From the NCBI GenBank assembly GCA_015680685.1, contig MNCI01010832.1, positions 467,971 through 531,970 of the forward strand: a stretch of DNA of 64,000 nucleotides, given 5' to 3'. The translations under genes were made by a program, and so were the position numbers. The DNA comes from Gnetum montanum. Lineage: Eukaryota > Streptophyta > Gnetopsida > Gnetales > Gnetaceae. Of this stretch, positions 10,601 to 21,329 are shown piece by piece (the first letter of the stretch is position 1; every line of letters begins with the position of its first letter). The notes below the pieces were generated by a model that saw nothing but the letters and a program-made list of their open reading frames with translations, ran no database searches and was not told the origin of the DNA.

Positions 10601-11641
10601 GGTAATGCTTTGATAGTGTAGCTTGCCCTAGATATAAGGTATTTATACATAAGTACATAGTGTTGATCATTTGTAAGTGGATACCAAATATTGACATCTA
10701 ATCTAAAAAATATTTTATTATTTATTATTTTATTAATTTTTTATAGAGATGAGTTGTAAATTGTTAGTCTTCTTATTTTCATTACGCATATGAAATCTAT
10801 TTCTATACCATTTGATTCTTGTAGACATTTTTTGTTGAAATCAGTTTTCTTAATGGAAAAAAAGAATTGGTATTGCATACATGAAGATTTATATTTAGCT
10901 AATTATATATTACAATCTTCTTAACTCTTGTAACTCTTATTATCATGAAGGATATTTGTTTAATGTTTATGCTTTTTTGCCTAAGACATATGATGTTAAG
11001 AAAAAGCATGTTAAAATTGAAGATAGAAAAATCAAGTTGATGTTGATAATAATAATGATTAAATACCAATAAACAAATCAAAGTAGATAGAATTTTCTAT
11101 AAATATTATTACTTATATTACAAGAAGTATTGATCAACCTTGATAAATAACTCATAATGCAAATTTTCCTTACTTGACAAGAACATTGTTAACTCAAAGA
11201 TTAAAACTAATGTTAACAAGTAGGACATAGATGATGGCAAAGATTCTCGATGTAAGTAATGAAGTAATCATGATGACCAATATAGAATAATAGTTTGTAT
11301 TGAATTTGGTTTTCCTACAAAAGTTGGTACTTCACCACAACTTTCTACTAATAACTCAAATCCTTTAACTATTTTAAGTTCAAGGATAGACATTGAAAGT
11401 GATTTAAATGTTGTTAGGATTGGGACTACACTTCCTACTAACAATTAGTTTTCCTCTTTTGATTTTTTAAAACATTAATTATAAGGTTGTAAACCTAAGT
11501 AAACATTAGAGCATGGGGGGTGTCAGATCCCAAAAGAATGACTAATAATGTTAAAAATATTTAGAATATATCATATATTTAAAGAGAGATTCTAAAGAAA
11601 AAGCCCAATAGTTTTGGGAATGCCTTTTTAGGTTTTCATCC
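10601..11641. other. AT-rich intergenic DNA, nothing recognised
   Basis: Very AT-rich with many short frames and no motif. No repeat in this window was noticed to match it. Confidence 0.5.
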
Positions 11642-11859
11642 TGATGAGTGGTAGAGAATTCCAAAACTGAACAATACAAGTCACAAGTGTTCACATATAA
11701 TTAAATTGTAATCTATGGGTGGACAATGTAAGTATACTAGTGAGTTGATAGTAAGTTTGTGATCATTGTCTTCTCACTTAGAGTTAGTGAGGTGCAAAAT
11801 GTATGGTTTAACTCTTAGTGAGGTATATAATAAAATGATGTTATTGGCTCTAAGTATGC
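11642..11859 (-). repeat. Old Athila-like LTR, left piece
   Basis: Begins TGATGAGTGG and continues with text like the LTR at 11860 (CACAAGTGTTCACAT). It is cut at 11859 by the antisense element and seems to resume at 44054 (TAAGTGTAA). It is therefore the outermost, oldest layer of the nest and has the same TGATGAG start as the inserted element. Confidence 0.55.
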
Positions 11860-12704
11860 TGATGAGCAACGAGGTACCCCTATGCCCAACCATATGAATC
11901 ACAAGTGTTCACATGCGATCTGGTCAAACTTCACAAACTTTGTAGTTTCTGGTGCACTAGTCTTCTAGGAAGTGAATCTTTGCCTTAAGGTCAATCATTG
12001 TCTTCCTAGTTACACTTGTGATGTACACTAATATGTTTAAGTGTAATTGAGGCATTTAATTTTCATCATTTTTTATTTCATTGTTTGGTGTTTAAATGAA
12101 GATAAAAGTAATTGGATTAACTAATTAACTAGTGTCTAACTAGTCCTAACATAAACATTCAGTCCCATTTTCTGCACATGTCTTGAACCCACGTATCCAC
12201 TGTTGGGTTACCAAGCACTACGCTACTGGGTGTACCAAGAAATAATGTTGTTGGGATTACCAAGTGAATACGTGTTACACTCGATGTGATCGTACTTATG
12301 TGTTCAATCTATCTTGCTTAATTGCTTCATTAACTTAATTACTAGAAAATATTTGATAAGTAATTGAAAATATTTAATAAATAATTAGAAACATTAAATG
12401 CATAAATAAAATATTTAATTTATCCAAAGTGTTGCAAGATTTATTAGAAAGAACATCTTTATTGTTGCACACATTGTCATGCTTAGGTACAATAATGCTC
12501 GAATAAAGATCTGTACACTCAATGAATCTTGCTATAGGCACTCAAGAGGAAAATTCTAACTCTCAAATAAACAAATTGCAAGAGCTTCACTACTAAAAAA
12601 TCTTTGTTGCCATGAATGTGGCTAGTGGATGTGTATTTATAGTCGAATACAAACACTATGTTGATTAAGCCTCATTGACTAGGATACGAGATTGCTAAAA
12701 ATAA
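11860..12704 (-). repeat. 3' LTR of the antisense Athila-like element, U3 end lost
   Basis: Closely matches 43174-43930. The TATA motif of the LTR (TATAAATA on the minus strand) lies at 12641-12634. Past about 12665 the similarity to the other LTR stops. The last part of U3 with its CTCATCA end and the polypurine tract are missing, and the accessory ORF is joined directly. Confidence 0.75.
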
Positions 12705-14624
12705 CTCCTTAGTGTTGATGAACAAGGCAGCAAACTATTTGTGTTCAATGTCAAATGCTTTAACTGTGTCCTTCAACTCTTGGTAATCACTCCTCCATTT
12801 GACTAGGTTCTTTTGAATTGAATACATTTTTGCTTCAACTATGGACTAGTTGAAGATGGCCATTATTGCCTCCTCCTTAGCCATCTTAAATCATTCTTGA
12901 AGCTATAGGAAAGCTTCATCTCTTATTACTACTGAGCTAAGGATTGTAAGATCAGCAAGGTGGGCATGTAGTTCGGCAACCTTTGCAACCAAGCATTGAT
13001 TTTGTTCTTGAGCTATTTTGAGTTGCCTCTCCAAAATGATGCACTTTCCCCTTGCATGTAATAGCTACAATTGGTTTGTGGTGATGTTTTCTGGAAAATC
13101 GCAGATATTTGAAATCGGTTTCCCAGTCCCCATTAGTTGATCTAGCAATTCTTCATGCTGGGCTATGTTCAACTTTTCACTAACCGTGCTTATGAACATC
13201 TTCACATCTCGAAGTGTAGATATGTTTGGTATAGGTGTTGCAGGTGCATTTAATGCTTCAGCAACATAGTCAACAACAACTTTAGCTATTGTTTCTTGTT
13301 ATTGGTGTTGCATCGCTAGGATAATCACCTCTTCGCCTTCCTTCAAATGCATTGAGAAAGTGATGGCATTCCAAAATATTTCTAGGAATAAATGGTGTTG
13401 AGATAATGACACTGTTACCTCCCGAGCATTGGGATCCTCCCTTGCAAGCAACTATGTTTATTGGATAGAGAAAATTGATCCACCCCTCTCCATTTGGCTA
13501 ATTATTTGGGCCACCTCATTAAGGTGACTCATTGTTGGTTGATATATAGATGGATCTACCCCACTCATTCTTGTATGCTGCTCTTGGATTTTATGCATGC
13601 GCTTAATGGTTGTGCAGGCTTCTGACATTGTTTCTTGAGTGGGTGGTGGTGGTGACTGCTTCTTTTCTTAAGTCATCATTGACATCTTTTCTTTCCTCAT
13701 TTGTGATCATTAGGCCAAAGAAGCATGCTTGATTATATCATTGGAGTAGTAGATGATACCTTCCCTTTTGTAGATTTTTCAGATGAGGCATGGAAAGGGC
13801 AAGGTTTTTCTTCCATGTTCATTTTCTTTAAAATGCTTCTTGATCTCTAAGTATATTAGTTATGGAAGGTTGATGAAAAATTTTCTACTTAGAGTGACAC
13901 ATGCTTGGGTAGAGAAAGTGGTCACCTTGCTTGGCCTCATCATTGGATTGAGGTGATAGGCCACAATTTTGAAATAGATTCACTCCACTAGTGTGAGCAC
14001 TCCGTACTTTTTACAGTCAACCTAGTAGCACTGCTAAGTCCACTCCTTCTTGGCCTCAAGATCACCTTTCGTTGATAGTTTTTCCAACTTTGTCCCAATG
14101 TTAGGCAACCCCAGTGCTTGTACGATAACTTTAGTCAAGTAGGACACTTGAATGTCCTTGATCTTGATAGTGGACCTTAGCCTTCTATTGTTTCTAAAGA
14201 GATATGTCTTTCCCATGTACCATTTTCCACTAGTTGTAATGATTGGCCACATGGGAGAGGTTTGTAGTTGAGTCTTAACATCTACTAGAGCTTTCTCTAA
14301 GAATGGTCCAAAGTTGATTTCTTGAAGAACTAATCGTTGCATTTCTTGGGACCTGATAATGTCAAGGCAAGCTTGATTCAAAGTGACTTCAAGCCTTGGT
14401 GAGGGTCCAAGCACTTCTTCTAGCTGTGATTACTTAGTGGGAACTTCTTCTTCTAGAATCTATTGGATAGATTCCACTTCAAGCTCCTCACGAAGAGGTC
14501 CCATTACATGGTTTGCCTCTAGTGGTTCTTGGACTTGTTCTTGTTGGCCCCTTTCAACTCTGAGCCACTTCTTCCTTGGTTGAGAGGGTTCTCCTTCCTA
14601 TGGGCATTTAGATTTTGATGTCAT
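12705..14624 (-). pseudogene. Accessory ORF (plant transposon protein-like, env-like position), copy 1
   Basis: One frame of about 640 codons can be followed on the minus strand from ATG at 14624 to about 12705 with only scattered stops. N-terminus: charged, Gln/Glu-rich. Then PSPRLEVTLNQACLDII, MWPIITTSGKWYMGKTYLF and KKYGVLTLVE. At about 13960-13740 a segment (RKFFINLP, EIKKHF, LPFPCLI) resembles the putative plant transposon protein domain common in accessory ORFs of plant gypsy elements. C-terminus from about 13060: a coiled-coil-like stretch (ILERQLKIAQEQNQ). It lies between pol and the 3' LTR on the same strand, where Athila elements carry their env-like gene. Stops mostly look like CAA/CAG or TGG changed by C-to-T or G-to-A. 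The family assignment is inference. Confidence 0.65.
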
Positions 14625-14942
14625 TTATAATTACAATGAGACCATGGATTAGCAATCGTTGTGTAACTTAAAGCAATTAGAATACCTTTATCTCTTAAGG
14701 ATAGTTACACTTGACTAAGTTGTAATTATGGATAATTTAATCATTCCAATTATTATTTTATTTATGTGTTACTATTAATAAATCATCCTGGGGGTTATTG
14801 AAAGGGTTAACTTTTTTAAAAAATAATGTTTATATATTCTTAAGGTTATTACCCTTTGGGGAGTTAAGAAAATTTCCAAAAAATTTCATTAGGTTTCCAT
14901 TGGAAACCTTGAGATTTGTGGCCCCCACAATAAAGATCTTAC
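14625..14942 (-). other. Candidate 5'UTR intron of accessory ORF, copy 1
   Basis: Donor AAAG/GTAAGAT at 14943/14942. The acceptor would lie directly before ATG at 14624. Here the acceptor has decayed to TAA, but the homologous spot is CAG/ATG at 58389-58384 and TTGCAG near 60720. Copy 2 keeps the donor (AAAG/GTAAGCT near 18050). Confidence 0.45.
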
Positions 14943-15089
14943 CTTTAGTATGAGCAGGATCAAAAAATGGAGTGATTTGGATAAACAGTTGGGAAGTTAT
15001 GGGCTCTGGAAGGTTTTAGGCTTTGAAAAATTGCAAAATCTCCCCATGTGTTATCAGGAAAATGTCAAAAATTCCTAAGTGCATGGTGG

Positions 15090-15200
15090 TATATATAGTA
15101 TTTTTGTGATGCATTGATGAGGCCTCGTCAATGGGGCCTTATCGATGTAATCAGCTACATTGACAAGGCCTCGTCGATGCAACTATTAACCATCATAGAC
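15090..15200 (-). promoter_or_regulatory. Internal promoter of accessory ORF, copy 1
   Basis: TATATATA at 15097-15090 on the minus strand. Just upstream (15115-15185) are repeated GAGGCCT/AAGGCCCC motifs with CATCGA and CATTGA spacers, close to those upstream of the TATA box in the U3 of the LTR at 43925-44030. Equivalent TATA boxes lie at 18198-18205 and 58823-58830. Confidence 0.5.
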
Positions 15201-15539
15201 AACCATTGAATTTGGTCAAACTTGCAAAATACAAAGAATTTTTGAATGAAATTGAGAAATCTCGTCTTTATTGTTGCACACATTGTCATGCTTAGGTACA
15301 ATAATGCTCGAATAAAGATATGCACATTCAATGACTCTTGCTATAGGCTCAAGAGGAAAATTCTAACTCTCAAATACAAAAAATGCAAGAGCTTCACTGC
15401 TAAAAAATATTTTTTTCCATGAATGTGGTTGGTCGATGTGTATTTATATCTGAATACAAACACTATGTCAATTGGGCCTCATTGACTAGGACACAAGATT
15501 GCTAAAAGTAACTCAGTGTTGATGAACAAGGCAGTGAAC

Positions 15540-17732
15540 TATTTATGTTCAATGTTAAATGCTCTAATTGTATCCTTCAAATCTTGGTAATCACTCATCT
15601 ATTTGACTAGGTTCTTTTGAATTGAATACATTTTTGCTTCAACTATGGACTAGTTGAAGATGGTCGTTATTGCCTCCTCCTTAGCTATCTTAAATCATTC
15701 TTGAAGCTATAGGAAAGCTTCATCTCTTATCACTACTGGGTTAAGGATTGCAAGATCAGCAAGGTGGGCATGTAGTTTGAAAACCTTCACAACCAAGCAT
15801 TGATTTTGTTCTTAAGTTGTTTCGAGTTGCCCTTCCAAAATGATGCACTTCCCCCTTGCATCTAATAGCTACGACTGGGTTGTGGTGATGTTTTCTGTAA
15901 AATAGAAGACATTTGGAATCGGTTGCCCAATCCCCATTAGTCAATCTGGAAATTCTTCATGCTGGGCTATGTTCAACTTTCCATTGATCGTACTTATGAA
16001 CATCTGCACATCTCAAAGTGTAGATATGTTTGGTATAGGTGTTGCAGGTGCATTTAATGCTTCAGCAACATAGTCAACAATAACTTTAGTTGTTGTTTCC
16101 TAATCTTGGTGTTGCATCACCAAGATAGTTGCTCCTTTGCCTTCCTCCAAATGCATTGATAAAGTGGCAGCATTCCAAACGATTTCTGGGAATAAATGGT
16201 GTTGAGATAATGACATTGTCACCTCCCTAGCATTGGGATCCTCCCTTGCAAGAAACTATGTTTATTGGATAGAGAAAATTGATCCACCCCTCTCCATCTG
16301 GCTGATTATTCAGGCCACCTCATTAAGGTGATTCATTATTGTTTGATATATAGATGGATCTGCCCCACTCATTCTTGTATGCTACTCTTGCTCACTCAAG
16401 AGCTGCTCTCAGATTTTACACATGCGCTTAATGGTTGTTTAGGCTTCTAACATTGCTTCTTGAGTGGCAATGGTGGCGACTGCTTCTTTTCTTAAGTCAT
16501 CATTGGCATCTTTTCTTTCATGATTTGTGATCATTAGTCCAAAGGAGCATGCTTGATTATATCATTGGAGTTGAGGGTGAGAGAGACTAATTGCGATGAG
16601 CAACCGATTCCTTGATTAGCCGTACACATTCGTCAATGCTCGCAATCAAGTCGTACTCATGCCACACTACTATAGGTAATAAATAACAAATAATAAAATC
16701 CTATTCTATGCACTGCAAGGTTTATCCACAAAGCTCATCTTTATTGCCATACACAACTTGCATTCAGGTACAATGCTGCTTGAATAAAGATCCGTTCACT
16801 TGGGGACTCCTATTGTGGGCACATGGAAAATATTCTATCTCTAGAGTGATCAATATGGTAGAGTTTCCCTACTTTAAGCCTAGGATGAGGAATAAGGGGA
16901 GTGCTGCCTCTTATTTATAGATTTGGCGGAGGACCGTGATATCATATATGCGACATCACAATGGAAGACGCGATATTGCATGGGATGTGATATTGTGGCA
17001 ACCGCGATATCGCGTACGTAATATTGCAGCTTGTGCATATCGCGTCTCATCAATTGGATTGAGGTGATAGGCCACAGTTTTGAAATAGATTCACTCCACT
17101 AGTGTGAGCACTCCGTACTTCTTATAGTCAACCTAGTAGCACCACTAAGTCCACTCCTTGGCGTCAAGATCACCTTCCATTGATATTTTTGCGAACTGTG
17201 TTCCAGTTTCAAGCAACCCTAGTGCTTGCGTGATAACTTTAGTCAAGTAGGACACTTGAATATCCTTAATCTTGACAGTGGACCTTAGCCTTCTATTGTA
17301 CCTAAATAGATATGTCTCTCCCATGTACCATTTTCCACTAGTTGTAATGATTGGCCACATGGGAGAGCTTTGCAGTTGAGTCTTGAAATCTACTAGAGCT
17401 TTCTCTTAGAATGGTCCAAAGTTGATTTCTTGAAGAACTAATCATTGCATTTCTTGGGACCTGATAATGTCAAGGAAGGCTCATGTCAAAGTGACTTCAA
17501 GCCTTGGTGAGGGTCCAAGCACTTCTTCTAGCTATGATTGCTCAATGGGCACTTCTTCTTCTAGAATCTGTTGGATAGATTCCACTTCAGGCTCCTGACG
17601 AAAAGGTTCCATTGCATGGGTTGCCTCTAGTGGTTCTTGGACTTGTTCTTGTTGGCCCCTTTTAGCTTTGGGCTGCTTCTTCCTTGGTTGAGAGGGTTCT
17701 ACTTCCTATGAGCATTTATATTTTTGTGCCAT
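15540..17732 (-). pseudogene. Accessory ORF, copy 2, interrupted
   Basis: Second copy of the accessory ORF in the tandem duplication. ATG at 17732-17730. The N-terminal part reads QEQVQEPLEATHAMEPF and MWPIITTSGKWYMGETYLF. The putative transposon-protein-like middle is missing: about 205 bp are lost and an LTR (16570-17052) sits in its place. The C-terminal half continues from 16569 to about 15540. It shares several stops with copy 1, so the gene was already broken when duplicated, and it has its own additional stops. Confidence 0.6.
16570..17052 (-). repeat. Solo LTR inserted in accessory ORF copy 2
   Basis: 483 bp flanked by ATTGGA on both sides (16564-16569 and 17053-17058). The right end is CTCATCA as in the Athila-like LTRs, and a TATAAATA-type motif lies on the minus strand near 16917-16910. 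The body has the same plan as the larger LTRs (TCTTTATTG..CAGGTACAATG..GAATAAAGAT) but is shorter. The left boundary is less certain: the family-like GATGAGCAACCG starts only near 16595. The right third is rich in CpG with a CGCGATATCGCG palindrome (17003-17014). Confidence 0.6.
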
Positions 17733-18197
17733 TTATAATTACAATGAGACCATGGGTTAGTAATCGTTGTGTAACTTAAAGTAATTAGAATATCTTTATC
17801 TCTTAAGGATAGTTACACTTGACTAAGTTGTACTTATGGCTAATTTAATCATTCCAATTACTATTTTATTTATGTGTTACTATTAATAAATCATCTTGGA
17901 GGTTACTGAAAGGGTTAACTTTTTTAAAAAATAATGTTTCTATATTATTAAGGCTATTACTCTTTGGGGAGTTAAGAAAATTTCCAAAAAATTTCATTAG
18001 TTTTTCATCAGAAACCTTAAGATTTGTGGCCCCCATGATAAAGAGCTTACCTTTAGTATGTGCAAGATTAAAAAATGGAGTAATTTGGATAAACAGTTGG
18101 GACGTTATGGGCTCTAGAAGGTTTTAGGCTCTGAAAAATTACAAAAAATCCCCATGTGTTATGAGGAAAATGTCAAAAATTCCTAAGTGCATGGTGG

Positions 18198-18300
18198 TAT
18201 ATATAGTATTTTTGTGATGCATTGACAAAGGCTCATTGATGGGGCCTTATCGATGTGATCAGTTGCATCGACGAGGCCTCATCAATGCAACTATTGATCA
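18198..18300 (-). promoter_or_regulatory. Internal promoter of accessory ORF, copy 2
   Basis: Same layout as copy 1: TATATATA at 18205-18198 with GAGGCC/AAGGCCCC-type repeats upstream on the minus strand (about 18225-18292). Confidence 0.45.
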
Positions 18301-18361
18301 CCATAGACAAGCATTGAATTTGGTCAAACTTGCAAAATAAAAAAAAATGAATGAAATTGAG

Positions 18362-19779
18362 GTCAAATGAAAGATCAAAGGGCCAAGAACAGTATGAAGA
18401 CATGAGAAGAGGGTGTTGAAGCTCATATATTTGGAAAAATGGAGCAAAAATTGATTTAAGGGATGAATGAAATAAAAGGTTAAGGAGCACTGAGCAGAAT
18501 ACCCAATGGAATATGCGAAAGATAGGATTTTAGCAATGTCAGAGGTAAGGAATCTTAACTAGCCAAACCAAGAACTATGCAAGTGGATCCTCCCCATAGT
18601 AAGCTCATGCCCTTGTTGCCCTTGCATAAATTCAACTAAGGAGTCCATGGGCCCCATAGTTGATTTAATGATTATGAAAAGTTAAGGACCAAAAAAAAAA
18701 AGAATCTACTCAAGAACTCAAACACATCAGACCAAGACATAGAGCATAACATAGAACATGATAATGAGGTGAGTTATGGTAGCATTGATGGACAATAGAG
18801 AAGGTGAAATGAAGTTTTGAATTAAGGTCATAAGAAGTCCCTTGTGGAATTTGTGTTTAAAATGACCTAGGAAGATCCATTCTCAGTCTAGACCAAAACC
18901 ATATACTTTCAATGACTTCACATTGCCACCCTAAGACCAATCCACCCACACGAGACATAAAAGTACTTCCACAAGACAACCACCATTACAAAAGAAGAAG
19001 AAAAGAGAGAAGTAGGAAGTGAGAGAGCACCTTAGTTAGAGGGGACCTTCAAGCATAGATACATGGCTTTCTAGTCCCATAACTAGTGCTTGTAGCTTTT
19101 TTATGTGTCTAAGGGGTGTTCTTTGAATTCCCATTGTTTTTTTTGAATGGGACCGCACCATGCAAGGACTTATTTGTTTATTGTATATAAGGGGTGTGCT
19201 TTGAATTCCCATTATTCTTTTTTCTATTTTTTGGATGGGAACCACACCATGCAAAGACTTTATTTAACTTCCTATCAATGGTTCGAATGGAAAGGTAAGA
19301 AGTCCATGAAAAACACTCAAGCACTCAAGAAAGTAGAAGAGTAAAAAGAGTATTGAGTCCCCTTGAAGTCACACCCTTTTCAAACCTTTGAATCCCTCCT
19401 AATTCTGGAACTACCAAGGTCATCCATTGATTAAAAATTTCTTTAATGAAAGGGACCTCAAATTCCCAGAATAAAGAAAATCTCAGAGTTTATTGGATGG
19501 CCGAATGACATGGACTCATTGCTTTTTCCATGAAAAATAAACCATGTTAAAGTCATCAGACATCAGAATTCAAAAATAAAAACTAGACATCGACAATCAC
19601 AACATTATCACAAGCCATCATTAGTAAATAGCAACAGCGGCACTATGTCCTGTGAAAATAAAGAAAATTTTATTAGCAAAAATAAGGAAATTTCACACTT
19701 GAACAAAATAAAAAATATATATATAATAAAGTGTAAAATAATCAAGAAAGGCTCAAAGGTACTAATGATGGTGTAAAAT
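18362..19779 (-). other. Spacer between integrase and accessory ORF promoter
   Basis: No coding frame is supported. The stretch is homologous to 58950-59490 and 60960-62330, so it is a conserved noncoding part of this family. It holds a 78-bp tandem repeat at 19111-19262. Confidence 0.6.
19111..19262. repeat. 78-bp tandem repeat, two units
   Basis: Units begin AAGGGGTG at 19111 and 19189, each containing CTTTGAATTCCCATT and a CACCATGCAA end. The same repeat has three units at 61589, 61661 and 61736 in the other antisense element, so copy number varies between family members. Confidence 0.75.
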
Positions 19780-21190
19780 TAGAAAAATTTGAAAATCCAA
19801 AAATTTGTAAAATAAACAACTTGTAAAATCAAAAATGTGGAAAAAAAAAGTAGAAAACCTGAGAAGCCATATGGATTGTTAGCATGGATGGACATCTCCT
19901 CCATGAATGAGTTAGAAGGAGGAGATCTAAAAAATAGAATGTGGTTGTTCATGCGTCGAGGTGGTAGTTGCACTGATTTGTCTTGGCTCAAGAAAAGGTT
20001 TTACTTGTTGGATGTTGACCAACTATTTTTTATCTAGGCTTTTAGGCTTGTAGATCAACATGGCCCTAGAGGAAAAGGTTTGATCAATTATATAAGTCTC
20101 TCCCACAATGTTTGGAATTTTTACTTTTTAGGTACACGTGTGGGGTTCTAATAAAGAACCTTATCTTCTAGTTAAAGTTTTACTTTCCTGATTTTGAGGT
20201 CATGATGTTGCTTCATGAATTCCTTGTGCACTTCATTCAAAGATAAGGCCACTAATCAATTTTCATCTAGCATATTAAGGTTGATCAATATTCCTTTCTA
20301 TAATAGACTTAGGTTAAGATTCAAATCATAGGTTGTTGAAGTGTATGAAGTTTGAATTGAATCAGGAGCATTGGAAGTTTTCCAAACACCAACTTGTAGG
20401 GAGAATAGCAAATAGGAAGTTTCCATGTTAAACAGTAAGCCCAAAGGGCATCATTAAGTTTTGCACTCCAATCTTTCATATTTACTAATGGTCTGCATTA
20501 GTATTTTTGTGATCTCCCAATTCGTTACCTCTACTTGACCATTGGCTTGGGGGTGATAGGATGTTATTAATTTATGTTCAAGCTCCAAGTATTGCATTAA
20601 CTTTCTAAAAGTGGCACCTGTGAAATGAGTTCCATTATCAAAAATTAGTGAATGTGGCACCTCAAACCTATTTAGAATATTTTGTTATATGAATCTAGCA
20701 ATAGTGGATGATGTACAATTAATAATGGTTGCTACTTCTACCCATTTTATGCAGTAGTAAACTGTTACAATAGTATATGCCTTTTTATTGGACATGGGTG
20801 TGATGGGATCCATGAAATCAATGCCTCATATGTCAAAAGGTTCTAATGGTTAAATCCATTATTGAGGACCTTTCATGCAAGCAGTCATCCTCCCATCTCA
20901 TTAACAATGTTTACAAGATTTGATAAACTAGTGGACATCCCTAAAGATTGTAGGCCAATAGTGTCCTACCATCAGGATTTTTATGGCTATGCATCTCCCT
21001 GCATAGTGGTCTCCATAAGACCCTTTGTGAGCATCTTGGAGAACACGTAGTTGATCTTTGTTAGGAACACACCAACAAATCAGGCCATCAGCACACACCT
21101 TATAGAGTTGTTCATTTATTTCCATGAAATATTTGGCCCAATGAAAAAATTGTTGCTTCTTTTTAAATTCAAAATCTTGTGGCATCTCTT
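19780..21190 (-). pseudogene. Integrase of the antisense Athila-like element
   Basis: On the minus strand: zinc domain DAHKGSYGDHYAG near 21050, core with GIDFM near 20825, FDNGTHFTGATFRKLMQ at about 20640-20590 and HPQANGQVEVTNWE at about 20570-20530. The D, D and E positions can all be seen, unlike in the sense copy at 4381-5510 where the middle Asp is lost. Stops and frameshifts still interrupt it. The C-terminal tail reaches the conserved SPPSNSFMEEM-like module near 19920. Confidence 0.8.
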
Positions 21191-21329
21191 GAGTGAGAAG
21201 ATAAGTGAGGATGCCATTGTACCATGTTGTTTTTGTAGGTGTTTGTTCATTTATTGCTCTTGCAAAGAGGAGTTCATCTAGAAACTCATCAGAGAGCAGG
21301 CTCTCCTCCTCTTTATTATCCCATCATAA

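Larger units (their letters stand above)
12454..18361. repeat. Tandem duplication of LTR fragment plus accessory ORF
   Basis: Two head-to-tail units, 12454-15263 and 15264-about 18361. Each starts in the LTR at TCTTTATTGTTGCACAC and ends at AATGAAATTGAG. By eye they are roughly 90 percent identical. Unit 2 differs by loss of about 205 bp and gain of a 483-bp LTR (16570-17052). The two share the same truncated LTR junction, so that truncation came before the duplication. Confidence 0.85.

Noticed and set aside
15115-15185. Taken at first as the missing U3 end of the 3' LTR
   Set aside because: It lies about 2.5 kb inside the element, is not joined to an LTR end and recurs at the same place before the accessory ORF in three copies, so an internal promoter fits better.
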